From: Histomonas meleagridis
Taxonomy: Eukaryota > Parabasalia > Tritrichomonadida > Dientamoebidae
NCBI GenBank assembly: GCA_020186115.1
Contig: WSYJ01000060.1
Coordinates: 2,604,001-2,668,000, forward strand
Direction of reading: 5' to 3'
DNA length: 64,000 nucleotides
Of the stretch, positions 16,808 to 28,600 are shown in pieces. Each line of letters starts with the position of its first letter. Position 1 is the stretch's first letter. The notes under the pieces were generated by a model. That model was not told the origin of the DNA. It saw nothing but the letters and a program-made list of their open reading frames with translations, and ran no database searches. The position numbers and the translations under genes were made by a program.

Positions 16808-19349
16808 TTATTTTGAGTATATAAGGATATATTTATTTTCTTTTTGTTCAAGAAGTAATTTACCAATTTCTGTGTGGCCTTTTGCAAATGCACATGTTGT
16901 TGCTGTTCTAAACAATTTAAATAATTTCCAAATATTATTTTGAAATATCAAATTATTAAAATAAATACAAAATATAACATATAAATATCTTCCGTATTAA
17001 TATCGATTCCTTTTTGCTGAAGAAGTAATCTGACTATTTCTGTATGACCATTATAAGATGAAAACATAAGTGCTGTCCAAAATATTATAAATAATTTCCA
17101 AATATTATTTTGAAATATCAAATTATTAAAATAAACATCAAATAAAACAAATAAATATTTTTAGCATTAATATCAATTCCTTCTTGTTCAAGAAGTAATT
17201 TAACTATTTCTGTATGACCATTATAAGATGAAAACATAAGTGCTGTTATAAATAATTTAAATAATTTCCAAGTATTATTTTGAAATATCAAATTATTAAA
17301 ATAAATTCTAAATAAAACAAATAAATATTTTTAGCATTAATATCAATTCCTTCTTGTTCAAGAAGTAATTTAACTATTTCTGTATGACCATTTTTAGATG
17401 CAAATATAAGTGCTGTTATAAATAATTTAAATAATTTCCAAATATTATTTTGAAATCCCAAATTATTAAAATAAATATGAAATAAAACAAATAAATATCT
17501 TTAGCATTAATATCAATTCCTTCTTGTTCAAGAAGTAATTTAACTATTTCTGTATGACCATTAAAAGATGCCCATATAAGCGCTGTTTTAAATATTTAAA
17601 ATAATTTCCAAATATTATTTTGAAATCCCAAATTATTAAAATAAATATGAAATAAAACAAATAAATATCTTTAGCATTAATATCAATTCCTTTTTGTTCA
17701 AGAAGTAATTTAACTATTTCTGTATGACTATTTTCAGATGCTAACATAAGTGCTGTTTCAAATAATTTAAATAATTTCCAAATATTATTTTGAAATATCA
17801 AATTATTAAGATAAACATCAAATAAAACAAATAAATATTTTTAGCATTAATATCAATTCCTTTTTGTTCAAGAAGTAATTTAACTATTTCATTTCGAATA
17901 TACAAAATTGCCCATAGAAGTGGTGCCCAAAATAATTTAAATAATTTCCAAATATTATTTTGAATTTTCAAAATATTAAAATAAATTATAAATAAAACAA
18001 ATAAATATCTTTAGCATTAATATCAATTCCTTCTTGTTCAAGAAGTAATTTAACTATTTCTGTATGACCATTTTCAGCTGCACAAATTAATGCCGTTTTA
18101 AATATTCTAAATAATTTCCAAATAATATTTTGAAACATAAAATTATTAAAATAAATTTTAAATAAAACAAATAAATATCTTTTGCATTAATATCAATTCT
18201 ATCTTTTTTTAAAATATATTTCACAAGTTCAAAATTTCCTGATGCTGATGAAAAAACCAAAATATCCTTTGGAATTTCATTTTCTCTAAGAAAATGTTTT
18301 ATAAGGAATATATTTCCAACTCTTGCTAATTCATTAATAATATCATTATTAATTTTCATTCCTCCCTTGAGTAAAATCAAAAATATATCCAAATTATCAC
18401 ATAAAACACATTTCTTTCCTAATTCTTCTAAATTGTTGATATCTTCAATTTTATTATCATAAAGATATTTAAAGATATCATTTCGATGAAACTTAATTGC
18501 TGTTTTATATGCACCTTCAAATGATGAATGATTTTGTTCACATAAATGAATAATTTCTTCATTTCCACCTGCAACTGCATATTTACCTGTGTTTTCTACA
18601 TTTGCTCCATTCACAAATAAATATTTAAAACATTTTACTGATCCAAAAAATGCTGCATAATCAATTAATGTAACATTTTCTTGATTTATAAATGAACATC
18701 TTTCATAAAGTGATGGTTCAACAAACTGATTAAAATCAAATTTTGTTTGTGATGATATTTCTTGAAGTTTTTCGATTTCATCATTTCGAATTATTTTCGC
18801 AATTTCATTTGGATTGACTCCTTCTTCAATTAGTTGCTTATGGAGTTCCCATCCATTCTTTGAAAGTTCTTCATAATTTTCGAAAAAATAATTAAACTGT
18901 TTGTCATCATCTTGGTTATATATCGAATTGTTTAAATAATTCTTTTCATCGTAATGTGCAAAATAAGGAGTTAATGAAACGAAAAATTTTGGTTTAGAAA
19001 ATTCATTCTTAAGAATTTCATTAATGAGATATTCACTATCGCCTGTAGTCTTGTTGACAAGAAAATGCATTAAAACATCAAATATTTTTTTATGCTTGTT
19101 TTCATTATTTAACATTTTTTCAAGTTTATTAAGAAAATCGAATATTATATTAGAATTAACTATTTGTGCTACAAATGATGAATATGTTATATGACTTATA
19201 ACCAAATTAAAAGAATATGAATAATTATCATCAAATATATCAAATATTGTTTGTACTGATTGAGAAATATTTCCTTCGTTTAAGTCGTAAATAGTTCTAT
19301 TGATTAATTGATAGGTTTCCCACGAATTCTTCTTTTTTTGTTTTTTCAT
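16808..19349 (-). CDS. DUF3447/ankyrin protein, long exon plus eight one-repeat cassettes
   Basis: Long N-terminal exon 19349-18177 (about 391 aa) starts at ATG 19349 (MKKQKKKNSWE). It holds a helical N-terminus, the NEIAKIIRNDEIEKLQEISSQ linker, and the DUF3447 core (IDYAAFFGSVKCFKYLF, YAVAGGNEEIIHLCEQNHSSF, YKTAIKFHRNDIFKYL). It ends in a first ankyrin repeat finishing DRIDINAKD. Cassettes then follow at 18096-18007, 17926-17837, 17756-17667, 17586-17497, 17416-17327, 17246-17157, 17076-16987 and terminal 16906-16808 (stop TAA). All internal cassettes are exactly 90 nt, separated by exactly 80-nt spacers. Reading straight into the first spacer gives a stop at 18087 after a hydrophobic tail (IYLFYLKFILIILCFKILFG). 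Cytosolic scaffold role inferred. Confidence 0.75.
16830..18176 (-). repeat. Eight-unit tandem array with exact 170-bp period (90 coding + 80 spacer)
   Basis: The marker TGTATGACCA (and its variants) recurs at 16871, 17041, 17211, 17381, 17551, 17721, 17891 and 18061, always 170 bp apart; the homologous point in the long exon is at 18231, again 170. Units 17041-17831 are close to identical in both coding part and spacer, suggesting recent unit duplication. Older, diverged units keep the same length. Confidence 0.9.
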
Positions 19350-19385
19350 CAAAATGAAAACTTGTTTGTTTATAAATGTGTTCAA

Positions 19386-19788
19386 AAAGTTTTTAATTAT
19401 AAACTTTACTTTAGAAACTCAAGAGAGACACATGCCTAAAGTATAAAGATAACTATATTAAATTGCTTATCAAATTCAAGAAAGTTATTTCCAGTTTGTT
19501 GGAAACCTTGATTTTTAGATGTTTTTTTTGGACAATGAATTTTTTACTATATATATTTAATGACATTAGGTAAAATTTTATATTAGACAAAAAAAATTCA
19601 GAATTAATTTTACCAAAACGTCCCTTCTCCAATATGATGGCTTTCATGAAGAATAATGAGCCAAAAAAAAAACGCTATTTCGATTTATATCAAGTAAAAT
19701 TTACTGTGCGTTGATCTCTATCAAAATTTAAAAAATTCATTATCTATTATCCAAAAGTTAAATATGATAAAATGTTTTTTATTAATTT
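19386..19788. other. intergenic
   Basis: Promoter side of the ankyrin gene and 3' flank of the V-ATPase gene. AT-rich; a 64-codon minus-strand frame (19453-19647) has no recognisable features. Confidence 0.45.
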
Positions 19789-20535
19789 TTAAAACAGAAG
19801 ATCTGAGTCGTCTGTAGATTCATCCAATAAATCGACTTCCTTTGTTTCTTGTGGTTGGTTGTCCTTTGCAAATCTTGCCAAACGTTGCTCTTCTTCCTTT
19901 TCTGCCATTTCTTTTCTCTTCTGTTGAACTTTCTTCAAACGATAAAACGATTCACGCTCTTCTTCTTCAAGGCCATCGGTAACAAAAGCTATAGTGTTTT
20001 GGTATCTTGGGATAATAACATATTCCATTGCATTAACTCTACGATTTGTAATCTTTAATACTTCATCAATCACACCAAATGATGTTTGAAGCATTGAGAG
20101 TTTGATAAGGGCATCAAGTAACTTAGAAAATGCTTCGCGAGCTTTTTGGATTTGTTGACCACCTCGTGATAAACCAACCAATGTATTTACATCATTGCCA
20201 GTGTTCACCCTTTGGAAGTTTGGAACTCTAACACCTGCAATGTTATCAATTGTCATAAAGAGCATTTGTGGCATGTTGGTAACACTTTGAATAACAGTAG
20301 GGCTAATGTCACTTGCAACAAACTTAACTTCCGTGTAAGCAAAGAGAGCTTCCTTTGCAAGCTCACCGACCTGTAATTTTGTATCACGAATATCACGAAG
20401 AAGTGATCTGAACTTGAGTGTTAAAGCATCACTCTTCTTCTTTAAAAGATCGTGACCACGGACAGCTGCGCTGCACTTGGACTTCAAGTTTTGAAGTTCC
20501 ATTCTCGTTGGAACAACATTTAGAACCATCGCCAT
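19789..20535 (-). CDS. V-type proton ATPase subunit D
   Basis: 248 aa from ATG 20535 (MAMVLNVVPTRMELQNLK); the TTG-initiated longer frame is discarded because the family begins at this position. Hallmarks are PTRMELQNLKSKCSAAVRGHDLLKKKSDALTLKFR-type N-terminus, VKFVASDISPTVIQSV, LVGLSRGGQQIQKAREAF, LQTSFGVIDEVLKITNRRVNAMEYVIIPR and FYRLKKVQQKRKE, all matching subunit D. The two long terminal helices form the central rotor stalk linking the catalytic A3B3 head to the membrane ring; the complex acidifies endosomes and lysosome-like organelles. The acidic C-terminus (LLDESTDDSDLLF) is also typical. TCACTGTTCA just before the ATG contains an initiator-like motif, implying a very short 5' UTR. Confidence 0.95.
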   Translation of the reverse strand: MAMVLNVVPTRMELQNLKSKCSAAVRGHDLLKKKSDALTLKFRSLLRDIRDTKLQVGELAKEALFAYTEVKFVASDISPTVIQSVTNMPQMLFMTIDNIAGVRVPNFQRVNTGNDVNTLVGLSRGGQQIQKAREAFSKLLDALIKLSMLQTSFGVIDEVLKITNRRVNAMEYVIIPRYQNTIAFVTDGLEEEERESFYRLKKVQQKRKEMAEKEEEQRLARFAKDNQPQETKEVDLLDESTDDSDLLF

Positions 20536-20938
20536 TGAACAGTGAACAACGGTTTTGACATTTATCATCAAACCGTTATTAACCGTAAACAAACGTTTTA
20601 TTTTTTTTTTTCATGAAGTGTTTTTGAGTTGTAATAAGTTATTTTTTTTATGTAATTTATGTTATTTATAATGAAAATTTTGTTTCCAATCTTTCATCTG
20701 ATATCGAATTTATATGAAAAGAAAATTTGCAATTTTGATCTCTCATATTACTGATTAAATCGTAGATGATTTTAAAATGGCTTGAATGTCGTTTGTTTGA
20801 AATATAAATGATTGTCAATAGATTAGATTTTGTTGGTATATAGCAAAATCATCTAAAAAATAATAACGATCCAATTTCTTTGAATCACTAATTCAAAAAG
20901 TCGTATCGAAATAAAATAATAAAAACGTACATTTGAAA
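20536..20938. other. intergenic, divergent promoters
   Basis: Gap between the divergent V-ATPase D and coiled-coil genes; both promoters must lie here. Nothing else recognised. Confidence 0.45.
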
Positions 20939-21595
20939 ATGTTTCAACCAATTGAGCTCTCTGATGACGAATTACAGCAAATTTCCCCAGACAAAAGAAT
21001 AAAAATTATTTCTGCACAAATAGAGGGTGGGAGAGCGGAATTAACCGATTTATATGAAAAATTAGAAAAAGAAAAATTACAAAACACAGAGCTTGAATAT
21101 AAGATAAGGGAAATTAATTCATCCATCATAGAAGAACGTAAAAGATTACAAGCAAAAGAGAAAGCAAATAATAAACTTAAAGAGACACTTCAAACATTAT
21201 TAAATGAATATTCTCAATATCAAAGCAAACTACATATATTAAAAACAGAAATAGGACAAGGAGAAACAATAAAGGATAAAGAAGTAGAAAGATTAACTTC
21301 ACAGCTTACCAAAAAGCAATCAAATGTACTCAAGCTTCAAGCTCAAATTGAGAAACGAACAAATGAACTTTCAGAACTTGACACACAATATCAGAATCAA
21401 ATAGAAGAGAAGAAGTTTGAGCTACAGAATTTGATAGAAACTAAAAAGAAGTTATTTGATCTGATTGGACTCCAAATGCAAAAATTGTCTCAATTAAAAC
21501 AGAGAAATGTAACGGTGCTAAAAAGCATTTCTTCATACACTTTGGATGCACAACTTACAGCTGTTTTGGAATCACTCGCCGATGGATCAGAGTGA
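20939..21595 (+). CDS. Coiled-coil protein of unknown function
   Basis: 218 aa from ATG 20939 (MFQPIELSDDELQQISPDKR). After about 20 residues nearly the whole protein is one long heptad-type coiled coil rich in E, K, Q and L (about residues 25-190), with a short non-coiled C-terminus (SSYTLDAQLTAVLESLADGSE). No signal peptide or membrane segment. Such proteins in flagellates are often cytoskeletal or axonemal, but nothing here proves it. Family not recognised. Confidence 0.65.
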   Translation: MFQPIELSDDELQQISPDKRIKIISAQIEGGRAELTDLYEKLEKEKLQNTELEYKIREINSSIIEERKRLQAKEKANNKLKETLQTLLNEYSQYQSKLHILKTEIGQGETIKDKEVERLTSQLTKKQSNVLKLQAQIEKRTNELSELDTQYQNQIEEKKFELQNLIETKKKLFDLIGLQMQKLSQLKQRNVTVLKSISSYTLDAQLTAVLESLADGSE

Positions 21596-21898
21596 GAATT
21601 TTTTAATAAAAAAATCTGTTTGTTTATTTTATACTTATTACAGTATGTTTATTATAATAATAATAAGGTATAATATAGTGTTTTTCATCTTGGACAAAGA
21701 TCTTACTAAAACGGTAGAAGATTACAAAACTTTTCCAACTTTTTAATTTAGAGTGAAATTGATTATCCATCATAAAAAAACTAAAATTAAAATAACATAG
21801 TATTTAACAAAGAGCATTAATAATTATAAATATTTTTTTGGTTCACATATTAAAAATATAAATATGTATTGATTTATTAACGAAACAATATTTTTTCT

Positions 21899-22554
21899 GT
21901 GACGACCGTTTGGAGTACAACCTTAATCAATGGTCGGATGTGTACGTTAAAAAAACATCACTTTTATGTGAAAATGTTCGTTGTAAATGTACATTTCATG
22001 AATGGTCTCAAATTTTCTGAATATTCAGAATATTTGCTTGTTTTACATCAAGTAAACACATCACTTTCTTCGAAAAAAAATGGCCAGTGTCATACATTCT
22101 TTAACTGTAACCCCAAGGAATCTTTTTCATATCCTTAATATTTGTTTGTTGTCCAGCAAATCAAACCGTAAACTTGATTGCCCAAGTTAATGCGTCATAT
22201 GGATCTGGCAAAGGTGGCACATATTTAAGTTGGTCAAAAATTGAAAATCAAGAAATATATTACAAAGTTTTCCAACAAAGTTATTATAATACTGACAATG
22301 GCGAGTACGGTTCATGGAAACAAATAAGCACGTATAAATCTGGTACACGTATTAATGTTTTAAATATCTATCCAAGTAATAAAAATTCAAATAAAGGTCA
22401 GAGATCACAATGGGATGGGGATACTTATGCGACTTATGATGATAACAACAATAATTATGCTGAGTTGGCACTTAAAAGCTTTGAGGACCCGTTTGCAGAC
22501 GATTTTTATGCATACAAAGAAATGGACTTTTATAAAATTTTCGTATACCATTAA
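21899..22554 (+). pseudogene. Broken surface-protein-like gene fragment
   Basis: Coding-looking peptide runs in shifting frames. The first (from about 21901) is Cys-rich, with EYNLNQWSDVYVKKTSLLC and VRCKCTFHEWSQIF, then a stop. A second is in another frame (EYSEYLLVLHQVNTSL). The third is an ATG-less frame open from 22111 to 22554 with NQTVNLIAQVNASYG, SYYNTDNGEYGSWKQIS, INVLNIYPSNKN and a Tyr/Asp-rich end (ADDFYAYKEMDFYKI). It vaguely resembles parts of large trichomonad secreted or surface proteins. Stops and frame changes indicate a decayed gene or fragment. Family assignment is tentative. Confidence 0.45.
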
Positions 22555-22641
22555 ATGTAAACTTTTGCTCATTCGGACGAATTTACAAAGATTAATTATC
22601 ATAACTTTGTATAAAAACAAAACTTCTATTAAATCCTTTAT

Positions 22642-25600
22642 TTAGTGCATATATGTTTCAAACGCAATGTAATCATTTGCGTCAGTTGGAATTGTGATTT
22701 CATTAACAGCCGACATTTTATCAATGGTATATTTCTCTATGTTTTGAATTTCTTCATTATTTTTAGTGAATGGCTGAACTTTCACATTTTGTAATTTGTT
22801 TCTAATTTTCATTACTTCTTCTTTATTCCAAAGTGTGTTAATAAGTGGAATTGGTAAAATTGGTTCTTTTAATTCTGTTTCTCCATCAGGGAGTATTGGC
22901 GCTGATGTGATATCCTTTAATTTTTGTATTATATCTTTCGATGATAATTTCGACTTTTTAGATATCTTTTTAGGTGCTTCAGTTTGTGGTAATTTCACCA
23001 AAAACACTTGAAGATATTGTTCTGCTTGTTTCGACATTCTTTGTGCTGCAATACTAGCAATAGTCGAGAAACTTCCACTTTCGAGTTGAGGCTCATCGGA
23101 AATTTCCAAAATGCTTGTTAACACATCAAATATTGCATCTAAGTATGTCAAATTATTTGAATTGACGGCGGTTTCGGTTAGTATTGAAATTGCTTTCTTA
23201 ACGTTCTCCTTGGCAAAGTTTTGTTGGATTAAAGTCGAAATTCGTAATATAAATGATTCAGGCGAAAAGTTACCTGGTAATTGAGATATATCGCATAAGT
23301 AAGCCAACATTTCTAATGAACTAAATGAAGTCGTTGAAATTAATCTTAAAACTTGGAATATACTAATTATATCTGAGTCAAGTACATCTGTAGAATAAGG
23401 AGGAATATTATGTATAGCACAAATCGCTATATAAATTGTTGGTAGAAATATTATAAATGCAATTTGTGCTACTTTTGAGTTTTCTTTTGTTGCCGTGCAT
23501 TTGAACATAGCTAAGATAATTGCATATAATGTGTTCTGTGGATTTAAACTACTAAAAAGTTGAGAAATAATGGAAAGTAATCGAATCATATCTGATGACC
23601 CACATGGAACATAATTCATGAACTTGGTGACATTAGTAATTGCTGCTTGACAAATTTCATTTTCTTCTGGACATGATAAAAATGTTTTCGAAATCATAAA
23701 AATCGCTTCAAATAATTTTTCATATGTTTTAATTTTCCCATAATTATCAAATGCTGATGAAAATATTCTAAACAATGCAATTGTATAGAAATTAATTAAA
23801 TTGCTATTGTTTTTATCATCATTTAATAAGTTTATAAAGACAAATGAATTAATTAATGACTTTAAAACATTCTTATCAAATGGTTCCATAATTTCTGAAA
23901 AGATAAATGCTGCTCTAGATGCATATAATAAATCTCCACAACCACAAATCCATCTAATTAATTCTTTACCCCATTCTTGAATTATTTCTGTATTAACGTT
24001 CTTATAAAATCGAGAAAATTGTCTGACAAACGATACGACCGATACGGATTGTTTCTCAAACGGTTGTAGTGAAATTTCAGTTGATGTAAAGTCTTGTCGT
24101 TTATCGGTTAACGGCTGCAAGTCATTACTCCATATTAAAGAAGCGGGCGGCATAAATACAGTTGATAAAGAACTTGGACAATCTGGAATAGTAGCAAATA
24201 GAACTAGAAGTAACTCAGATATAATAGATTGAGCTTGTCTTGAATAATCATAAAATATCAAAGAATACGTTAAGATGAAAGGTAAATATTTAATTACATA
24301 ATCATAATAATTTTGTATTAATTCAGTTAAAGTTTGTAATATTATAAATGATTCACTAATAGGTTTTGGTGTAGGAACTTCTTTATCATTAAATTTGTTT
24401 TGATAAGTTCTATAGAAATATTGTGAAAATTGTAATGAATTAGTTAATTTCGAAATAGTTTTTTCTGGATTAATTTTACATAAATGTGCTAAAATTACTT
24501 TGACATTATTTATATCATATTGATTCGAATTAATTAAATTATTAATTATAAATTCATAATTCTTTTCTCCTTCTGATAAACTTACCCATAAATCTAAATA
24601 TTGATCAGTATCATTACATTTAATTACATGTTTTACTGTTAATAATTTATTAAAGAATGTGTAAGGTGTGAAATATATAAATCGTTGAGGCCAATGTTTT
24701 TTATTATTAAATTCAGTGAATCTTTGGAATGGTATAAAATATTTTGCATATTGTAAAAACAATTTATTTGATGTACCAACTAAAGATATAAATTCGGATA
24801 ATAAATGATCACTTAAATAAGGTATATATTTAACTATTAATTGACACATTTTGGAGACACTTTCATATGATATATTTACATATGAAGAATAAAATGTTGG
24901 TTCGAATTTATGTAATTTCTTCATAAATTCAGCTGTTTTCTTTGCTGAGTTTTCTTTATCTTCTGTTGTAGAATAAATCATTGTACATAAAATTGGTATA
25001 ATTCTTTGTAATAACTTAAATGATGTACAACGTAATTTAAAATCATTATGTAATAAATATAAAAATGAACAAGTGATTAATTTAGGTGAAAATCTAAATA
25101 AAAATTCATTAACTTTTAAGTCCATTTTAGTAAATGGATTTTGATTTGGTGAATTAGTATATGAATGTAAATTAAATGTGTTTTTAATTGTACCAAATTG
25201 TGATGGTAAAGTTTTAATATGTGCAAGTGTAGATAATGTTGATAAAGTTGATTCTGATACATTTTCATTACATCCGAATTTTTTAATTAATGAATTATCA
25301 GGTTCGGAATAAAATATATAACAAATTCCATTGAAATAATAACGTGAGTTTTCATTATTAATTTTTAATGCTTCATTTAAGTCATGTTCAAATAAATTCG
25401 GATGTAATAATATACAATCATTTAAGACATAATAATTAAGTGATTCACAAGAAATTAAAACTTGTGTAATTTGATCATTTCGTGGGAAATTATCAGTAAA
25501 TATTGGACTGATTTTAATTAAACTTGTAATAGCTGCTGCTGTAGCTTCTGAAATTGATTTAATACTTAATCCATGCCAATTAATAAAGAACATTAAAGTG

Positions 25601-28600
25601 TTTTGACGTTGTTCTATTGTCCAATCATTTGGTATATTCGCATTAACTATTGTAGAACGTAATGCACCACATGAATTATCAGGTCGTAAATATAAAAACC
25701 CATTACAGAAATTACTAAATGTATAACAATAATGGATAATTAAGTTTTGATTCTTAAATATTATATCTGTTTGTGGATTTATTAAATTCTTTTGTTCAAG
25801 GACATTATCATTAGAATCTAAAGAAGATTTCGAATGATTATTATATGAATTCATTTTTTGTTCTAGAAAATAATTTTCACAAATATCAAAGAAATGTTTA
25901 AATCCTGATTTAATATTTGGATAAGCAATTAATCCAATTTCTAAATCAATATTTTTAGAGATATTATAAAATATTTCTATAATTATTGGGATATAAATTA
26001 ATGGCTTTAATTTAACTTTTTCTTCACACCATTTAATTAAATTAGGTAAAAATATTGATATAGTTGAAGCATTCATATTTTGTATTACTGTTAAATAACT
26101 TGATAACTTTTCAAGTTGTTTTGTATCTTTATTATCAAATGATAATAATGATAAATAAGTATTTAATACATTTGAATATTTCTCTAAATAATTATTTAAT
26201 GTTTCTTTAACATCATCATCAACTTTATTAAGGATTGGCATATTATAAAAGTAACATAATTGATTAGATAATGGTGTACTAAGTAAATATTTTGTTTCTG
26301 ATATTCTAAACAAATGTGAAACTATTAAGAAATATGATCGTAATTGTAAACATGTATCAATTGATGTAATATCTTTGAAATATTTAGTTAAAAATAGATT
26401 TAATGTCATTATTAATATATTATTTGATACTTGATTAGAAAACAAAATTGATATTTCTACTAAGAAATAATTAAATAAATCATTATATGGTGATACTGCT
26501 GCTTCTCTTAATGTTACAAATGACTCTGGTATTTTAACTTTATTAATACTTGTATCATTAAGTGAAGCCGCAACTTTATATCGAACTGCTGCTGATATTA
26601 CGGGTGCTTTAGTATCGAATTGTTGATAAAAATCTATATCAATATTTAATAATGAACTTAAAAGTGTTAATCGTTCAATTAATATAATTGCTAAGTCTCT
26701 AATTTCTGAATATTGATTTGCTAATAAATCTAAAACTAAAATTTGTGAATCAAATATAAATTTTTCTAATTCTTTCTTTTCAGCTTTAGGCGTTAAAGAA
26801 AGTTCTAAAAGTTTAACAAGTAATTGTAATAACATATAAGTATGAATTGGATTTGTAGTTTTAGTTAATTTCTCATATATATTCATATAAATTAATAATC
26901 GAATATCATCATTTGATGCAAAGATTTGATTTAATACATTAATAGAAAAGATTGCAATTGATTTCGATGATGATAATATCCTATCAAGTAATCTTGGACA
27001 CATAGTTTTATTCTTCATGTCACTTGAATTAATAATTCTAGGGAAAAACCCAAGTAACTTTAAATGTTTCATTTCATTATCTGATACATTTTTAATTTTC
27101 GTTGTATTAATTTTAATTTGTTCATTAAATGTATTATTTGGGAAATTCCAATCTTTTAATACATTACCTACAGTAATCTTATTAATTAACATCCGTTTCC
27201 GATAATTATAACTTTGTTGTTTAAATTCTATTGGTAAAACAAATTTCGGAATTTCTCTTGAATCAGTTAAATCGAAACAAAACGCTTCTTTTGCTAAGTT
27301 TTTAGATGCGACTTTTTCTTCTGCGTCGAAAATAATTTGTTTAATACCCATAAATAACATTGAAAAACATTCTCTAATATTTGCATGTTGATTTCTAACA
27401 TTTAATTGGACCCATTCTTCGAAGTTTTTATTCGGATCGATAATCTTTTCTAAACATGCTTGTAAAGGTAATACGGCACGGAATTCTTTCATTTCTTGAA
27501 TAAGTTTTGGTACTGTTGATTGAATAAAATATTTGAAATCTCTTGCAGCAAAATTTAATAATATATCACCAACGATAATTGGATATTGTTCGATTGGTTG
27601 TGGTACAAAATATTTAAAGAATAATTGTGTAAATGATCCTTCTTCATTTTGATCTTGTTCAGGTAAATAAATATGTGTAGCTTCAATTCCGGGATGTCCA
27701 TAACCATTAAAATTACCCCATTCCCAAAATGATGTAGATCTAGAATATGAATGTCCACGAATTAAAATTAAAAAACATTGTAATGTACGACTTAAATATT
27801 TTGTGGACTTCTTTAATAATTCATGTAAAAATGAATCAAAATATTTCCGATTAAGTCCTTTGTCACGTTGAATTAATGTGGCACATAATGCTAAATGATG
27901 ATGATGTTTCTCTTTATAACATTTCTTGGTTGCAACTTTATATATACTTTCAAGTGGGGTGGATAAGGCTTTACAATCTTCAGACGTGAGTTGTGAGATA
28001 AGCGAACATAATGCTTGAGCACAAAGACTTTCAAGTTTGGAATCTTTCTTGATCTTTTGGAAGCTATCGGCAAAATTGATAAGAAAACCGCCAATTTTAT
28101 CAAGTGTAACTTCTTGAGATATGTTAAAGCAAACAAATCGATGAAGGGTAAAGAAGAGGCCGTGATCAGAAGTGGGATATTTGTCAGTGAAATTGGATAT
28201 GATAGTCGATAAGTTACTACGTGATAATAGACTTAATATGACTGAAAATTGTTTGACTATTTGGAGACGAAGTGGATGTTGGTTGGGATTAGAAAATGGT
28301 TTTATCATTTGATATGCTATATCTATAAGATTGGTTGGCATAGATTCAAATGGTATTACTGTTAAGATTTGTGAAACACAATCTGCAAAAAAGAGATATA
28401 TTATAAGATCATATAAATCGCTTCTACCATCAGTATAACACGGTGTAGTTGATGTAATGGAAATATAAAGACTATTATTAGATTGCGTGGGAAGTAAAGA
28501 ATTGAGTACAGAAATGGCTACAAGTGGAGAACCTTTGCCAACGTTTACAAAATCATCAACACATTTGGCATACATGTTTTCTGAATGTGGAAATGTAGAA

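Noticed and set aside
16830-18176. Regular repeats of constant period resembling a CRISPR array
   Set aside because: The 90-nt repeated part codes ankyrin repeats and the spacers are related to each other; neither fits CRISPR and the genome is eukaryotic.
16805-18180. Could the ankyrin arrays be ordinary pseudogenes with random stops?
   Set aside because: Stops are confined to the spacers, cassettes keep frame and ankyrin residues, lengths are constant and terminal exons have tails and stop codons; true pseudogene copies nearby show stops inside cassettes.
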